From: Solibacillus daqui
GTDB taxonomy: Bacteria; Bacillota; Bacilli; Bacillales_A; Planococcaceae
DNA length: 64,000 nt
NCBI RefSeq assembly: GCF_028747805.1
Contig: NZ_CP114887.1
Location: 2,349,501 to 2,413,500, forward strand
Direction of reading: 5' to 3'
In this document: positions 52,119 through 62,269 of the stretch, piece by piece
Layout of the letters: every line of letters starts with the position of its first letter
Numbering within the stretch: the stretch's first letter is position 1
The notes under the pieces: model-generated
What the model was told of the DNA's origin: nothing
Databases searched by the model: none
Seen by the model: the letters and a program-made list of their open reading frames with translations, nothing else
Position numbers and translations under genes: made by a program

Positions 52119-53489
52119 TTATTCAACCTCATTTCTAATTGATTTTTCACAGGCGGTTAGCCAATTTTTCACAAGCTGTGGATTTGATGCGAAATGGAAA
52201 TGTGTATAGCCTGCCACTAAGTTTTCCTGTAAGTAACCTTCCTGCTGTGCGCGGAATCGCCCTTTACTAAAATACGCTGGTGACTCATGCGTGCCTTCAT
52301 ATACCGAATAATGGAATTCATGCCCTTTAGCCTGTTCGTGCTGTGAAATAAGGAAATTGCCCGCAACACCGCTAATTTCACGATAACCAAGTGCCGCTAA
52401 TTTCGTTTGCATTTTAACACTACCTGGAATCATACCGACCATCGGAAAGCTTTGACCATCACGATTTCGAATGCTTTCGGTTAAATACATAAAGCCTCCG
52501 CACTCCGCTAATGTCGGTACACCACGCTTAATCGTTTCTTTAACAGAATATAGCGTCTCTTTGTTTGTCGCAAGTTCACTAGCAAATTCTTCTGGGAAGC
52601 CACCACCAATATACAAACCTTGCGCAACTTCTGGTACAACTTCATTAGCAAGTGGTGAGAAGAAATGAAGTACCGCGCCATTTGCTCTCAGTAATTCAAA
52701 ATTTTCTTCATAATAAAAGTTGAAGGCTGCATCCTTTGCGACGGCGATATGTATCGGATTTACATTTTCTGCCGCTTCAAAAATCGTTGAACTTTGTTGT
52801 AACACTTTCGCTTTCGTGACCTCTAACAGTAAATCTAAATTGACATGCTCCTCAATTGCGGCTGCTAATTCATCGAAGTAGCCGTCCAATTCACCACGTT
52901 CAATGGCTGGCACTAGCCCTAAATGACGACTCGGTAACGTCGGCACAGCACCTTTTGGCAAATAGCCGAGCACCGGTACATTACACTCATGCTCAATCGC
53001 AGCTTTAACGATTTCAAAATGACTTTTACTGCCTAATTGATTAACAAGTACACCGACAATATTGGAATTTTCATCTAGCGATTGAAAACCTTTAACAATG
53101 GCCGCAACTGAGCGTGCCATACTTGCCGCATTGACAATTAAAATAACCGGGCTTTTTGTAATTTCACTAATATGTGCGGCTGAGCCTTCATTTGATAACG
53201 GGGATTTCCCGTCATAAAAGCCCATTACACCTTCAATAATTGCCACATTAGCATCCGCACTATTTTTTGCGACAATCGATTGCACAACCTCTTCAGTCAT
53301 CATATAGCTATCAATATTACGAGAAATGCGCTTTGTTACGGCGGTATGATAGGTCGGATCAATATAATCTGGCCCACATTTGAATCCTTGAACAGTTAAA
53401 CCTCTTTTCATCAATGCGCGCATGATTCCAATTGTGAAAGTCGTTTTCCCAACGCCACTTCCTGTTCCTGCAAGTACAAAACGATTCAT
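52119..53489 (-). CDS. cbiA: Cobyrinate a,c-diamide synthase CbiA
   Basis: 456 residues from the ATG at 53489, with GGAGG seven bases upstream. N-terminal RFVLAGTGSGVGKTTFTIGIMRAL, VMGFYDGKSP and the C-terminal amidotransferase with the nucleophile in LAECGGFMYLTE, and FHFASNP. It amidates the a and c side chains with glutamine nitrogen. Overlaps cbiG. Confidence 0.95.
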   Translation of the reverse strand: MNRFVLAGTGSGVGKTTFTIGIMRALMKRGLTVQGFKCGPDYIDPTYHTAVTKRISRNIDSYMMTEEVVQSIVAKNSADANVAIIEGVMGFYDGKSPLSNEGSAAHISEITKSPVILIVNAASMARSVAAIVKGFQSLDENSNIVGVLVNQLGSKSHFEIVKAAIEHECNVPVLGYLPKGAVPTLPSRHLGLVPAIERGELDGYFDELAAAIEEHVNLDLLLEVTKAKVLQQSSTIFEAAENVNPIHIAVAKDAAFNFYYEENFELLRANGAVLHFFSPLANEVVPEVAQGLYIGGGFPEEFASELATNKETLYSVKETIKRGVPTLAECGGFMYLTESIRNRDGQSFPMVGMIPGSVKMQTKLAALGYREISGVAGNFLISQHEQAKGHEFHYSVYEGTHESPAYFSKGRFRAQQEGYLQENLVAGYTHFHFASNPQLVKNWLTACEKSIRNEVE

Positions 53490-53491
53490 AT

Positions 53492-54622
53492 TCATACCTC
53501 CTCAAAAGCTATTCGTGCAACTGAAATTGTGACATTGCCGCTTTTCTTTTTTTCTAGTACCCATGAATTCGCATTTGCATAACGCAACGCGGCTGGCTCA
53601 CTTACACCATAAGCACCCGTATATTTAAATACCGTTTCAGATGGGTTCGACAACGGCATTTCATTTAATTCTTGCGGGCTATACGTTACAAATTGCCAAT
53701 GATTTTTGGCAGTTACGTCTATAAAGCCCTGTTCATCCTTTTTCAAATCAATTGTTGCAATGGCTTTCACGCTTTTCTTACTTAGCTTTAACTCGGCTAA
53801 TGTTGCATCAATGCACGCTTCGATTTCCTCAGCGGACGTGCCACGGTTGCAGCCCATCCCAAGAACAAGAGATTTTGGGCGATAAATGACCCCGTTTTCT
53901 AAGAGCACTTGTTCATGCTGGTCAATTATTCGGTCTGTAATAAGTAATGTCGCATGAGGCTGTGCGGCGATAGCAGCCGCTGTTGTTTCATAAATATTTA
54001 ACGTGGCTGGCATTGGCGTATCATGCATCCACCAATCGGCCTCTCCTGTTTCTTGTACAATCGCGACATGCTCCTCATTTACGACTGAAGCGCTGACTGG
54101 AGTTAATTTTCCCTCACTGTCCCACACCCAGCCAAAGCGCGCACCGAATAAATCAACAGGTATCGTTTTTTGTACATCAGATGCCGTTGTAATAATCGGT
54201 GCTGCATGAATGGCTTGCGCAAATTCATGCGTTAATGCATTTGCACCGCCAATATGACCTGATAGAACACTAATAACAAATTGGCCTTTATCATCAACAA
54301 CTAAAACAGCAGGATCGGTTTTTTTATCTTCTAGAATCGGCGCAATCATGCGAACGACTGCTCCTAACGAAATAATTAAAATCATCGCCTTATATTGCTT
54401 AAATAATGCGGGTAGTAGTAATCGCACCGTGCCGTCAAATAATTGAATATTCTTTTGCGCTTCATCACCATATTCAAATTTCTTCATATAATAGACGTCT
54501 ACATATGGAAACTTCTCTGCATAAGCACGTGCATTGGCAACACCGTGCTTTGTAATGGCCACAAGTGCATACGGCTTTGACACTTTAATTTCTGGAATTT
54601 CACCTTCTATTAAATTAATCAT
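53492..54622 (-). CDS. cbiG: Cobalt-precorrin-5A hydrolase CbiG
   Basis: 376 residues. SLGAVVRMIAPILEDKKTDPAVLVVDDKGQFVISVLSGHIGGAN is the CbiG N-terminal core; VLGMGCNRGTSAEEIEACI opens the C-terminal domain. It opens the ring delta-lactone and releases the C2 fragment as acetaldehyde in the anaerobic pathway. The start at 54622 is chosen over the overlapping TTG one codon upstream. Confidence 0.93.
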   Translation of the reverse strand: MINLIEGEIPEIKVSKPYALVAITKHGVANARAYAEKFPYVDVYYMKKFEYGDEAQKNIQLFDGTVRLLLPALFKQYKAMILIISLGAVVRMIAPILEDKKTDPAVLVVDDKGQFVISVLSGHIGGANALTHEFAQAIHAAPIITTASDVQKTIPVDLFGARFGWVWDSEGKLTPVSASVVNEEHVAIVQETGEADWWMHDTPMPATLNIYETTAAAIAAQPHATLLITDRIIDQHEQVLLENGVIYRPKSLVLGMGCNRGTSAEEIEACIDATLAELKLSKKSVKAIATIDLKKDEQGFIDVTAKNHWQFVTYSPQELNEMPLSNPSETVFKYTGAYGVSEPAALRYANANSWVLEKKKSGNVTISVARIAFEEV

Positions 54623-55397
54623 CAACCTTCACACCTTTGCGGAAGCCATGTGTAAACGTCGCATCATATAATTTTGAACGGTAATCCTTTTCATGAATTG
54701 CTGGATCTAATGCCCAACCTGCTAAAATCATGGCATGCTTGCGAATCCCATTGACGCGCATCGCTTCATCTAATTCACTAATCGTTGTGCGTACAATTTT
54801 TTGGTCAGGCCAAGATGCGCGTTGCACAACAGCCACTGGTGTATTTTCTGCCCAGCCAGCTGCGATTAATTCTTTCGTAATCTTTTTCGTTAATGTTGCA
54901 CTTAAAAACATTGCAATCGTACAATGATGACTTGCTAAATCACGTAGCTGCTCACGCTCCGGCACCGGGGTACGACCTTCTGCACGTGTTAAAATGAGTG
55001 TTTGTGTTAATTCAGGAATTGTTAGCTCTGCCCCAACTGCTGCAGCCGATGCAAAAACCGAACTCACTCCCGGTACAACCTCATAACCTATTTCATGCTC
55101 TTTTAATAATGCAACTTGCTCCATTGTAGCACCGTACATTGCCGGATCACCTGTATGTAATCGCACAACCATTTTCCCTGCATGCACGCGCTCTGCAATA
55201 CAATCAACCATTTCCTGTAAATGCATGCCGGCTGTACGAATTATTTCTGCTGTTTCAGAAGCTTTTGCAACAAGCTCTTCATTTACTAATGAATCGGTAT
55301 ACATGACAACATCCGCCTGCTGTAATAGCTTTAGGCCCTTTACCGTTATTAAATCCGGGTCTCCTGGTCCTGCTCCAACTATCCAAATTTTCTTCAT
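54615..55397 (-). CDS. cbiF: Cobalt-precorrin-4 C11-methyltransferase CbiF
   Basis: 260 residues of the tetrapyrrole methylase family. [95 protein letters not shown] are CbiF signatures. Overlaps cbiET as ATGA and cbiG. Confidence 0.95.
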   Translation of the reverse strand: MKKIWIVGAGPGDPDLITVKGLKLLQQADVVMYTDSLVNEELVAKASETAEIIRTAGMHLQEMVDCIAERVHAGKMVVRLHTGDPAMYGATMEQVALLKEHEIGYEVVPGVSSVFASAAAVGAELTIPELTQTLILTRAEGRTPVPEREQLRDLASHHCTIAMFLSATLTKKITKELIAAGWAENTPVAVVQRASWPDQKIVRTTISELDEAMRVNGIRKHAMILAGWALDPAIHEKDYRSKLYDATFTHGFRKGVKVDD

Positions 55398-56605
55398 TCG
55401 CTTTCACCATCATTTTCAATTATTTTTTGTGCAGTTAAAATAAATATCGGCGTTAACGGCTGTAAACGCGTTAAATTTAAAATCGGCTTGCTTCGGGAAA
55501 TCGACGCTTGGATAAAATTCACTTCGCAATGAAGTGCTTTTAAAAACTTCAGCGCATCGGCAAAATTTTCAATCGTTGCTAAATTAATCACAATGCGACC
55601 ATTCGGCTTTAAGCGACGCACACAAACTTCAAGCAGCTGCTCCATATTACCACCTGTACCACCGATAAAAATCGCATCTGGGTCCGGAAATTCATCTAAT
55701 CGTGCAGGTGCTTTCCCTAAAACAGCCGTTAAATCTACTCGGTGTAAATGTTGATTTTGAATACAATTTTCTAAATCTAGCTCGTTTTTTTCAATGGCAT
55801 AGACTTGACCTTCACGTGCTTGCTTGGCCATCTCAATTGCAACGGAGCCCGTGCAAGTACCAATATCCCACGCCACACTATTTTCCTGTAGCGCCAACGC
55901 ATGTAATGACAGTACACGAATTTCTTTTTTTGTTACGAGGCCTTTTTCGGGTTTACGTTGAATAAACGAATCATCATCAATACCCATAGTTGCACGTTGT
56001 ACAGGAACTCGCTGCTTTAAAATAACGACGTTTAACGGGCTGAAATCTGCATTTTCCATTTCATCTAATGTCAAGTAACGACAGCGCTCATCTTCACCCT
56101 CTAAATTTTCTGCAACAAATGCGTCGTATTCCGTCATGCCAAATGCTTTTAAATACGTCGCAATGGCATTTGGTGAATTTGTTTCATCTGTTAAAATGGC
56201 GACTTTTTTTCTGCCATCAATTTTTTGTGCTAAGCCTTTCATTGGTCGACCATGCACACTCGTTACATAAGCATCTTGCCAGCTGTCCTGCATCTTTGAA
56301 AAAGCTAATTGCACCGAGCTAGTATGCGGAAATAGTTCAAGTGACAGCTTTTTCGCTAGCACGCTCCCTAAGCCATAAAATAATGGATCTCCTGATGCTA
56401 AAATGACCACGTTACGTGTCTCCTGCTGTAAAGTAGCAACAAGTGCCTTTAACCCACCCTTAATTACAAGCTTTTCCCCAGTGAAATGTGGAAAAAAAGC
56501 TAAATGACGCTCTCCACCAACAAGTACATCACATTGTTCAATCCATTCTCTATATTGAGGCAGTAAGCTATTTGCGCCATTATCCCCGATACCAATCATT
56601 TTCAT
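55394..56605 (-). CDS. cbiET: Fused cobalt-precorrin C5- and C15-methyltransferase CbiET
   Basis: About 403 residues. The N-terminal CbiE half starts [22 protein letters not shown], has [11 protein letters not shown], and the C-terminal CbiT half has [29 protein letters not shown] and [15 protein letters not shown]. CbiE methylates C5; CbiT methylates C15 with decarboxylation. Earlier possible starts are TTG and ATG a few codons up; the ATG at 56605 is used. Overlaps cbiD by about 25 bases. Confidence 0.93.
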   Translation of the reverse strand: MKMIGIGDNGANSLLPQYREWIEQCDVLVGGERHLAFFPHFTGEKLVIKGGLKALVATLQQETRNVVILASGDPLFYGLGSVLAKKLSLELFPHTSSVQLAFSKMQDSWQDAYVTSVHGRPMKGLAQKIDGRKKVAILTDETNSPNAIATYLKAFGMTEYDAFVAENLEGEDERCRYLTLDEMENADFSPLNVVILKQRVPVQRATMGIDDDSFIQRKPEKGLVTKKEIRVLSLHALALQENSVAWDIGTCTGSVAIEMAKQAREGQVYAIEKNELDLENCIQNQHLHRVDLTAVLGKAPARLDEFPDPDAIFIGGTGGNMEQLLEVCVRRLKPNGRIVINLATIENFADALKFLKALHCEVNFIQASISRSKPILNLTRLQPLTPIFILTAQKIIENDGESE

Positions 56606-57716
56606 CCATTTTGTCAATATGCTCAGCCTTTCCTAATAAGTCTCCATTCATTGCATAAAGCGTTGTCGAAACGCTTAACTTTTCTTTCGTATGCTCAAGC
56701 GCATAGTAGCAGCAATTACGGCATAGTCCTTCAAAAAATGCCACATTATCCTGCATGATTTCTCCAACTTGCGAGGCGGTATTCGCTGTCAAAATTTCTT
56801 CTACCTGCTCTTTTGTAGCACCTGATTTTGCGGCAACCGCTGCTAAAAATTCTAGGCTCACTGGTGCACTTTTCGAATGCACCATCATGACCCCCTGTGC
56901 AACCTTCGAAAATTTCCCCATCATGCCTACGAGCGAGACATTCGGAATTTCTTTACGTGCAATATGTTTCAGTGTAAAGCCTACAAAATCACCCATTTCT
57001 ATAAATGCTTCCTCTGGCAAATCTGGGTATTGCTTCATGGCGTATTTTTCACTACGACCACCCGTTGTAATGACTAAATGATCGCAGCCTGCCTCTTTTG
57101 CAACACTAATCGCCTGAACAATACTCGCCATATAAGCCGAGCTGGAAAACGGGACGACCGTGCCACGCGTGCCCAAAATCGAAATGCCACCTAGAATTCC
57201 AAGGCGCGCATTTAATGTTTTCTTCGCTATTTCTTCCCCGTCTGGTACGGATATAATAACTTCAATACCTTGCTCAAGCTGAAATTGCTCGATGGATTCC
57301 TCTACTACACCAAGAATCATTTTTCGTGGTACTGGATTTATTGCAGCTTCGCCAACAGCTACAGGTAATCCGGCTTTTGTCACACGGCCAACGCCAACAC
57401 CACCGTCTAAATGAACTCCACGTTGCTCTACAAAACGCACCGTACTTTGAATGCGCGCTTTATGTGTTGCGTCTGGGTCATCCCCCGCATCTTTAATCGT
57501 TTCACACATTACCTCATTGTCTGTTACTATAAAAGATGCCACTTCAAAAGTGGCATCCTGTCCAACGGGTAAATGAATCGTTACTACTTCTGGTACTTCT
57601 CCTGTCACAAGCGCATGCAAGGCTGCTTTTGTCATCGCTGTTGCACAAGCTCCTGTTGTGTAGCCATGTCGCATTTGTGAAGGATCCTTTTTATTTCGAT
57701 TTCTTTTTTCGTTCAT
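56580..57716 (-). CDS. cbiD: Cobalt-precorrin-5B C1-methyltransferase CbiD
   Basis: 378 residues. [22 protein letters not shown] is the CbiD start; [41 protein letters not shown] and [20 protein letters not shown] follow. An earlier ATG adds 14 basic residues; either start is possible, since AAGGATCC stands before the ATG of MRHGYTTG. Overlaps cbiC. Confidence 0.93.
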   Translation of the reverse strand: MNEKRNRNKKDPSQMRHGYTTGACATAMTKAALHALVTGEVPEVVTIHLPVGQDATFEVASFIVTDNEVMCETIKDAGDDPDATHKARIQSTVRFVEQRGVHLDGGVGVGRVTKAGLPVAVGEAAINPVPRKMILGVVEESIEQFQLEQGIEVIISVPDGEEIAKKTLNARLGILGGISILGTRGTVVPFSSSAYMASIVQAISVAKEAGCDHLVITTGGRSEKYAMKQYPDLPEEAFIEMGDFVGFTLKHIARKEIPNVSLVGMMGKFSKVAQGVMMVHSKSAPVSLEFLAAVAAKSGATKEQVEEILTANTASQVGEIMQDNVAFFEGLCRNCCYYALEHTKEKLSVSTTLYAMNGDLLGKAEHIDKMDENDWYRG

Positions 57717-58365
57717 CTGCCATAAGTGAGATGGCGTTTAAAGCTGCAACGGTAACGGTACTGCCACCTTTTCGTCCTACATTTGTAATGAATGGAATAC
57801 CTTCTAAAATTGCAAGTTCTGCCTTTGATTCAGCAGCGGATACGAATCCTACAGGCATTCCGATAATTAAGTCCGGCTTTGCTAAACCTTCTTTAATTAA
57901 ACGAATTAATTCAAGTAATGCAGTTGGTGCATTACCAATCGCGTAAATACCACCTTCATGCAGCTGAGTTGCTTTTTGCATTGAAATAATGGCACGCGTT
58001 GTCCCTAATTTTTTTGCCTCGATAGATACATCTTCGTCTGCAATATAACAGTGTAAATCCCCACCGTGTTTTTGGAATCGTTTACGACCTGACCCACTTT
58101 CAATCATTTGTACATCTGCTACGACATGACGTCCTGCTAAAATCGATTGAATGCCAGCTTCAATTGCATCATCTGTAATGATCATGCTACGTCCTAATTC
58201 AAAGTCAGCCGATGCGTGAATAACGCGACGTACAACTAACCACTCTTCATCTGTAAATGAATGCTCACCCATTTCCTCTGCGATAATTGAAAAACTGTAA
58301 TCATAAATTTTGTCAGGATCAACCGTTAACGGTACGAAATCTGTATTAAAGTTCATGTTTGCCAT
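57691..58365 (-). CDS. cbiC: Cobalt-precorrin-8 methylmutase CbiC
   Basis: 224 residues. RRVIHASADFELGRSMIITDDAIEAGIQSILAGRHVVADVQMI and AIGNAPTALLELIRLI, DLIIGMPVGFVSAAESKAELAILEGIPFITNVGRKGGSTVTVAALNAI are CbiC motifs, including the catalytic His of VIHASAD. It moves the C11 methyl to C12. Good ribosome site TAGGAGG. Confidence 0.95.
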   Translation of the reverse strand: MANMNFNTDFVPLTVDPDKIYDYSFSIIAEEMGEHSFTDEEWLVVRRVIHASADFELGRSMIITDDAIEAGIQSILAGRHVVADVQMIESGSGRKRFQKHGGDLHCYIADEDVSIEAKKLGTTRAIISMQKATQLHEGGIYAIGNAPTALLELIRLIKEGLAKPDLIIGMPVGFVSAAESKAELAILEGIPFITNVGRKGGSTVTVAALNAISLMADERKKKSK

Positions 58366-59125
58366 ATTGAATGCCTCCTAATTTTTCGTGTACTTCTTGA
58401 AACGTTGTACATTGATTTTCATATTGGATTTTTGGTCGTTTTATTAAAATAACCGGAATGCCTAGCTCGATGGCGGCCTCCATCTTTTCATCGACCGACC
58501 CTACTTTACCGCTTTCCTTAGTAATCACGAGGGTTGTTTCATATTGCTTATAGAGCGCGGTATTTAGCTCCTTAGAAAACGGACCCTGAATTGCAATAAT
58601 GTCACGCTGTTTGACACCAAGAATATCGCATTTCTCCATATTTTCCTTGTTTGGTAGCATGCGGCAAACAACGCGGATTTTTTCATTACCGAGTAGCTTT
58701 TCCGTAAAGGTAGCTAACGTTTTGCTGCCAGTTGTCAGCATAATTGTTCCTTCGTGTGTCGTTGCCAATGCAGCTGCCTCTTCATATGTTTCCACTTTTG
58801 TAACTAGTGGATCGGCAAAATCCTGTGTTGGTCGTTCATAACGAATGTATGGTAAACCATGTTGCTTTGCTGCTGCCATCGCGGTTTTTGATGCTTCCTC
58901 TGCATATGGATGGCTAGCATCAATGATTGTTTGAATGTTTTCTTGTTCAATCATTGTACTCATATCCTGCTGCGATAACCGACCGACACGATAACTGATT
59001 TGCTCCTGCTGTAAGCTTGTTGCAGCGGAATCTGTTACAACGGTAGCGATTAACTCATGACCAGCATGCTTAAGCTCAACTGCAAGCTGCCTTGCATCAC
59101 TTGTTCCTGCTAAAAATAAAATCAT
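58346..59125 (-). CDS. cbiJ: Cobalt-precorrin-6A reductase CbiJ
   Basis: 259 residues from the ATG at 59125, with AGGAGG upstream. MILFLAGTSDARQLAVELKHAGHE, IDASHPYAEEASKTAM, RYERPTQ, MLTTGSKTLATFTE, ITKESGKVGSVDEKMEAAIELGIPVILIKRP follow the CbiJ/CobK NADPH reductase pattern. Overlaps cbiC by 20 bases. Confidence 0.93.
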   Translation of the reverse strand: MILFLAGTSDARQLAVELKHAGHELIATVVTDSAATSLQQEQISYRVGRLSQQDMSTMIEQENIQTIIDASHPYAEEASKTAMAAAKQHGLPYIRYERPTQDFADPLVTKVETYEEAAALATTHEGTIMLTTGSKTLATFTEKLLGNEKIRVVCRMLPNKENMEKCDILGVKQRDIIAIQGPFSKELNTALYKQYETTLVITKESGKVGSVDEKMEAAIELGIPVILIKRPKIQYENQCTTFQEVHEKLGGIQYGKHEL

Positions 59126-59133
59126 GCTGCCTC

Positions 59134-60774
59134 CTAGTCCCCACATGGTGCTTCTTCGACTTTAATTTTGCACGTCATATCAACATGCTCGAAGTTCAAG
59201 ATCTTTTTTACTCGCTTAAAGTATTTAAAGAAACGTTCGTTTGGATGCGCATTTTTTTGATAATCCGCAATGATGTCTGTTAAAAGCGGAATTAATTGCT
59301 CGGGTGCTAGCCCTTCTACCACTGGTTGAGCTGCATGCGCTGTACGTCCAACTGGCTTCGAGCCGATAAATAAATCGAATTTCTTTTTACGGTATACAAT
59401 CCCGATATCATCGAACACTGCACGGTAGCATGCCATACCACAGCCGTTAAATCCGACATGTAATTCTTTTGGCATTTTAATTCCACCTAGCGTTTCCATA
59501 ATTTTTTCCGCATACGGAATAGACTCTGCCTTTTCCCCGTAACAAAAATCACATGCTTTAACGAGTACTACATCCCCAACTGGCTGAACAATTAATCCAG
59601 TTTGTTCAACGATTGCAACAAGTTTCTGTGGATTATCACTTGGTACTTTAATTACTAAACGATGATCAGGTGTATATTCCATCGTGCCTCGTTCACCAAC
59701 AACTTCTGCTAGTGTGATCATTTGCTGAGGCGTAATCATTTTATTTGCAACACCTGGCGAAACAGCAAATTCAAAAATCGATTCTTGCTGTTGCTGAACT
59801 AAAAATGGATTCTCTTCTTTTTGCTCTTTTTGAACAAGTGATAACGCTTCATTCGCAAGCTCTAAACTGCTTATTTCAACTTTCGGTGTTTTTTTTTCAA
59901 CCGCAACAATTTTTTCGTAGCCGGACTTAGCTTCACCTGTTTCTTGATTTAATGCCCAAGGCTCCGCTTCTTTTTTCAAACGTTGATGTGGCTTTAGTAT
60001 CTGCTTCTCTTCTCCTAGCGTGTATTTTCGCTGATAGCCACGTGGGGTAATAATTTTATTATCATAGAAAAACGTTGATGAATTCCCGACAACAACCGTC
60101 GTTAACATGCCGATATCATGCTCCAGCATTTCCGATAGTGTAGTTAAAATAATGTCCTGAGTATCACGGTATGCTGCTTTTACAAGACCAACTGGTGTAT
60201 CCGGCGAACGATATTTTAGTAAAATACGCTGTGCTTCAACGATTTGACGTGTACGACGACCTGATTTCGGATTATAAAAAGCAATCACAAAATCCGCCAT
60301 CGCAGCTGCTTCAATCCGCTTTTCAATCACTGTCCATGGAGTTAAATGGTCACTTAAACTAATCGTGCAAGAATCATGCATAACTGGTGCTCCTAGTAGG
60401 CTCGCACAGGAGTTAATAGCTGAAATACCAGGCACAACTTCGACTTCTATACCTGTCGCTTCCGTCCACCCTTTTTCGATTAATACTTCGTAGACTAACC
60501 CTGCCATTCCGTAAACACCCGAATCTCCACTTGAAATGACTGAAACAATATGGCCAGCCTCAGCCTGCTTCACGGCTTCTTGTGCACGTGACACTTCTTC
60601 GGTCATTCCTGTACTAACGATCATTTTTGCTGTTACTAAATGTTCAATTAACTCTACATACGTTTTATAACCCATAATGTGATCACTTTGCTGAAGTGCA
60701 TCGACCGCGCGCTTCGTAATATGCTCTCTATCTCCAGGACCGAAGCCAACAACAAAGATTTTTCCCTTTTGCAT
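59134..60774 (-). CDS. cbiH60: Cobalt-factor III C17-methyltransferase CbiH60
   Basis: 546 residues from the ATG at 60774 (GGAGGGTG upstream). The N-terminal CbiH half: FVVGFGPGDREHITKRAVDALQQSD, SSGDSGVYGMAGLVYEV, VVPGISAINSCASLLGAPVMHDSCTISLSDHLTPW. A linker of about 100 residues leads to a C-terminal ferredoxin/nitrite-reductase-like part (KACDFCYGEKAES, VGFNGCGMACYRA) that binds an Fe-S cluster; these four cysteines are present. This large form is known from B. megaterium. First gene of the operon. Confidence 0.94.
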   Translation of the reverse strand: MQKGKIFVVGFGPGDREHITKRAVDALQQSDHIMGYKTYVELIEHLVTAKMIVSTGMTEEVSRAQEAVKQAEAGHIVSVISSGDSGVYGMAGLVYEVLIEKGWTEATGIEVEVVPGISAINSCASLLGAPVMHDSCTISLSDHLTPWTVIEKRIEAAAMADFVIAFYNPKSGRRTRQIVEAQRILLKYRSPDTPVGLVKAAYRDTQDIILTTLSEMLEHDIGMLTTVVVGNSSTFFYDNKIITPRGYQRKYTLGEEKQILKPHQRLKKEAEPWALNQETGEAKSGYEKIVAVEKKTPKVEISSLELANEALSLVQKEQKEENPFLVQQQQESIFEFAVSPGVANKMITPQQMITLAEVVGERGTMEYTPDHRLVIKVPSDNPQKLVAIVEQTGLIVQPVGDVVLVKACDFCYGEKAESIPYAEKIMETLGGIKMPKELHVGFNGCGMACYRAVFDDIGIVYRKKKFDLFIGSKPVGRTAHAAQPVVEGLAPEQLIPLLTDIIADYQKNAHPNERFFKYFKRVKKILNFEHVDMTCKIKVEEAPCGD

Positions 60775-60798
60775 CCAAACACCCTCCGTATAAAAAAT

Positions 60799-60843
60799 GA
60801 AAAAATGCCCGTACCTACTTTTTGAAAAGTAAGTACGGGCATG
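60799..60843 (-). terminator. Riboswitch terminator before cbiH60
   Basis: On the minus strand ATGCCCGTAC(T)TACTTTT and AAAAGTAGGTACGGGCAT pair and a T run follows. A competing segment CCTACTTTTCGG at about 60906-60925 can act as antiterminator. Confidence 0.85.
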
Positions 60844-60933
60844 TGAAATGATATACGTATCATGTATAAAAAGACACAAAAACAAAATTGTTTCGCCTAT
60901 ACTTCTCCCTCCGAAAAGTAGGTATCGTTTAAA

Positions 60934-61092
60934 TAAGCAGGTTTCCTGGCTCAAGCGTCATTTTACTCTCACATCTTCCCATCTATTTGACAGTGATTTT
61001 TTGTGATTTCATCAGCAATTACAGTAGCGGGGGCTGCATTAGCATTTCACTAATTTCCCTTTTACCTCACATAACATTGTGAGCACTTATTT
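60934..61092 (-). promoter_or_regulatory. Cobalamin riboswitch upstream of cbiH60
   Basis: The minus strand shows AAAAGGGAAATTAG, GCAGCCCCCGCTACTGTAA, GATGGGAAGATGTG and GAGCCAGGAAACCTGC. It controls the 14-gene operon and closely matches the copy at 39392. Confidence 0.93.
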
Positions 61093-61213
61093 AAATTGCA
61101 AATTATTAAATTATTATAAAAATAACATACAATTCTCCAGTTGGGTATGATTATTTTCGCTTTTAAGACATAAAGTAGTGTAATAAGATAATATTCATTT
61201 TGCATTATTATTC

Positions 61214-61261
61214 AAAAAAGCTTGTTTAGCACGGTTTTCACATCGTTAAGCAAGCTTTTTC
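61214..61261. terminator. Terminator after the Ser/Thr-rich gene
   Basis: AAAAAAGCTTG and CAAGCTTTTT pair at the outside, with a GC/GC step and the CG inside. It stops the gene at 61262-61930. Confidence 0.7.
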
Positions 61262-61930
61262 CTATAGATTCAACATGTACTGCGTTATCGCTGATTTTGC
61301 ATTTAACTGATTAACTAGCGAATGATTTGTTGATGTTTTTACTTCTGAATTTATAGTATCTAAGCCCGTTTGCTGACCTAATAACAAATCATTATTTGTA
61401 GATTTTGAAGCAATATAGTTTTCAATCAAATTAATATTCTGCTGCATTTGCTCGATTCGGTACTTTGCAGCAGCTGTAGGATTTTCACCCATTCGTTTTA
61501 CATAACTGTCATACGAAGACTGTAAGTTCGATTTCGCAGCATTCATGTTATTTAAAATTTGCGATTGAAATGTACTTGCTAAGCTTTCCGTATAAGCATC
61601 TGTTGTCGATGTTGCATTAGAAAGACTTGTTAAGTTAGTTGCTGATGACATACCCGAAGATTTTAAACTTGCTATCAATTGTGATGTCATATCTGAGGTC
61701 GAATCTGAAGAACTCAAACCACTTAATAATGCATTTGTTCCGCCATTTGAATACAAATCAAGTAAAGAAGACATACTTGAGGTCGAGCTCGTACTGTTTG
61801 TTCCTAATGCATTCAATAAAAAGTTTTGAAAACTATCACTTGATGAATTTGTCGTTGATGTTGCTGTTGCATCATATGTAGAGCCAATTAAACTATAAAT
61901 TGAATTCAGTGACGATAAATCCATAGACAT
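61262..61930 (-). CDS. Ser/Thr-rich hypothetical protein
   Basis: 222 residues from the ATG at 61930, with AGGAGGTG upstream. The first 110 residues are dominated by Ser, Thr, Asn and Leu (TSTTNSSSDSFQNF, SSTSSMSSLLDLY); the C-terminal half is helical (QSQILNNMNAAKSNLQSS, AAKYRIEQMQQNINLIENYI). The overall style recalls flagellar-hook-type or cell-surface proteins and Bacillus proteins upstream of lytic enzymes, but no signal peptide is visible. Function unknown. Confidence 0.6.
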   Translation of the reverse strand: MSMDLSSLNSIYSLIGSTYDATATSTTNSSSDSFQNFLLNALGTNSTSSTSSMSSLLDLYSNGGTNALLSGLSSSDSTSDMTSQLIASLKSSGMSSATNLTSLSNATSTTDAYTESLASTFQSQILNNMNAAKSNLQSSYDSYVKRMGENPTAAAKYRIEQMQQNINLIENYIASKSTNNDLLLGQQTGLDTINSEVKTSTNHSLVNQLNAKSAITQYMLNL

Positions 61931-62044
61931 GTTATTCACCTCCTTTGTTCTATTATATCGTCATATTATGAAATGAAAATGAAATCCTAACTAAATAGAA
62001 CATAGGATTACTTAATCTTTTTACAGGTAATGAAATTCAACATG

Positions 62045-62081
62045 AAGAAAACGAGCTTCTCACGCAGACGCTCGTTTTCTT
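62045..62081. terminator. Symmetric hairpin
   Basis: AAGAAAACGAGC and GCTCGTTTTCTT pair perfectly around a 13-base loop. It lies between the Ser/Thr-rich gene's promoter and the LytTR gene. The rest of 61931-62269 has no gene. Confidence 0.7.
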
Positions 62082-62269
62082 GTGCACTAAATTTCATTTA
62101 ATTGTAAATTAATCACACAAATTAATCATAATAATTTATGCTGAATAGGCAATAGTTTCTGCATGTTATTTCACATATTTTACATGTTATCAAACATTTT
62201 TACTTGTTAGCTCATAACAGCAAATCATAGCAAAACGACATGCTACACTTACTTTTGAAAGGAGTTCTT

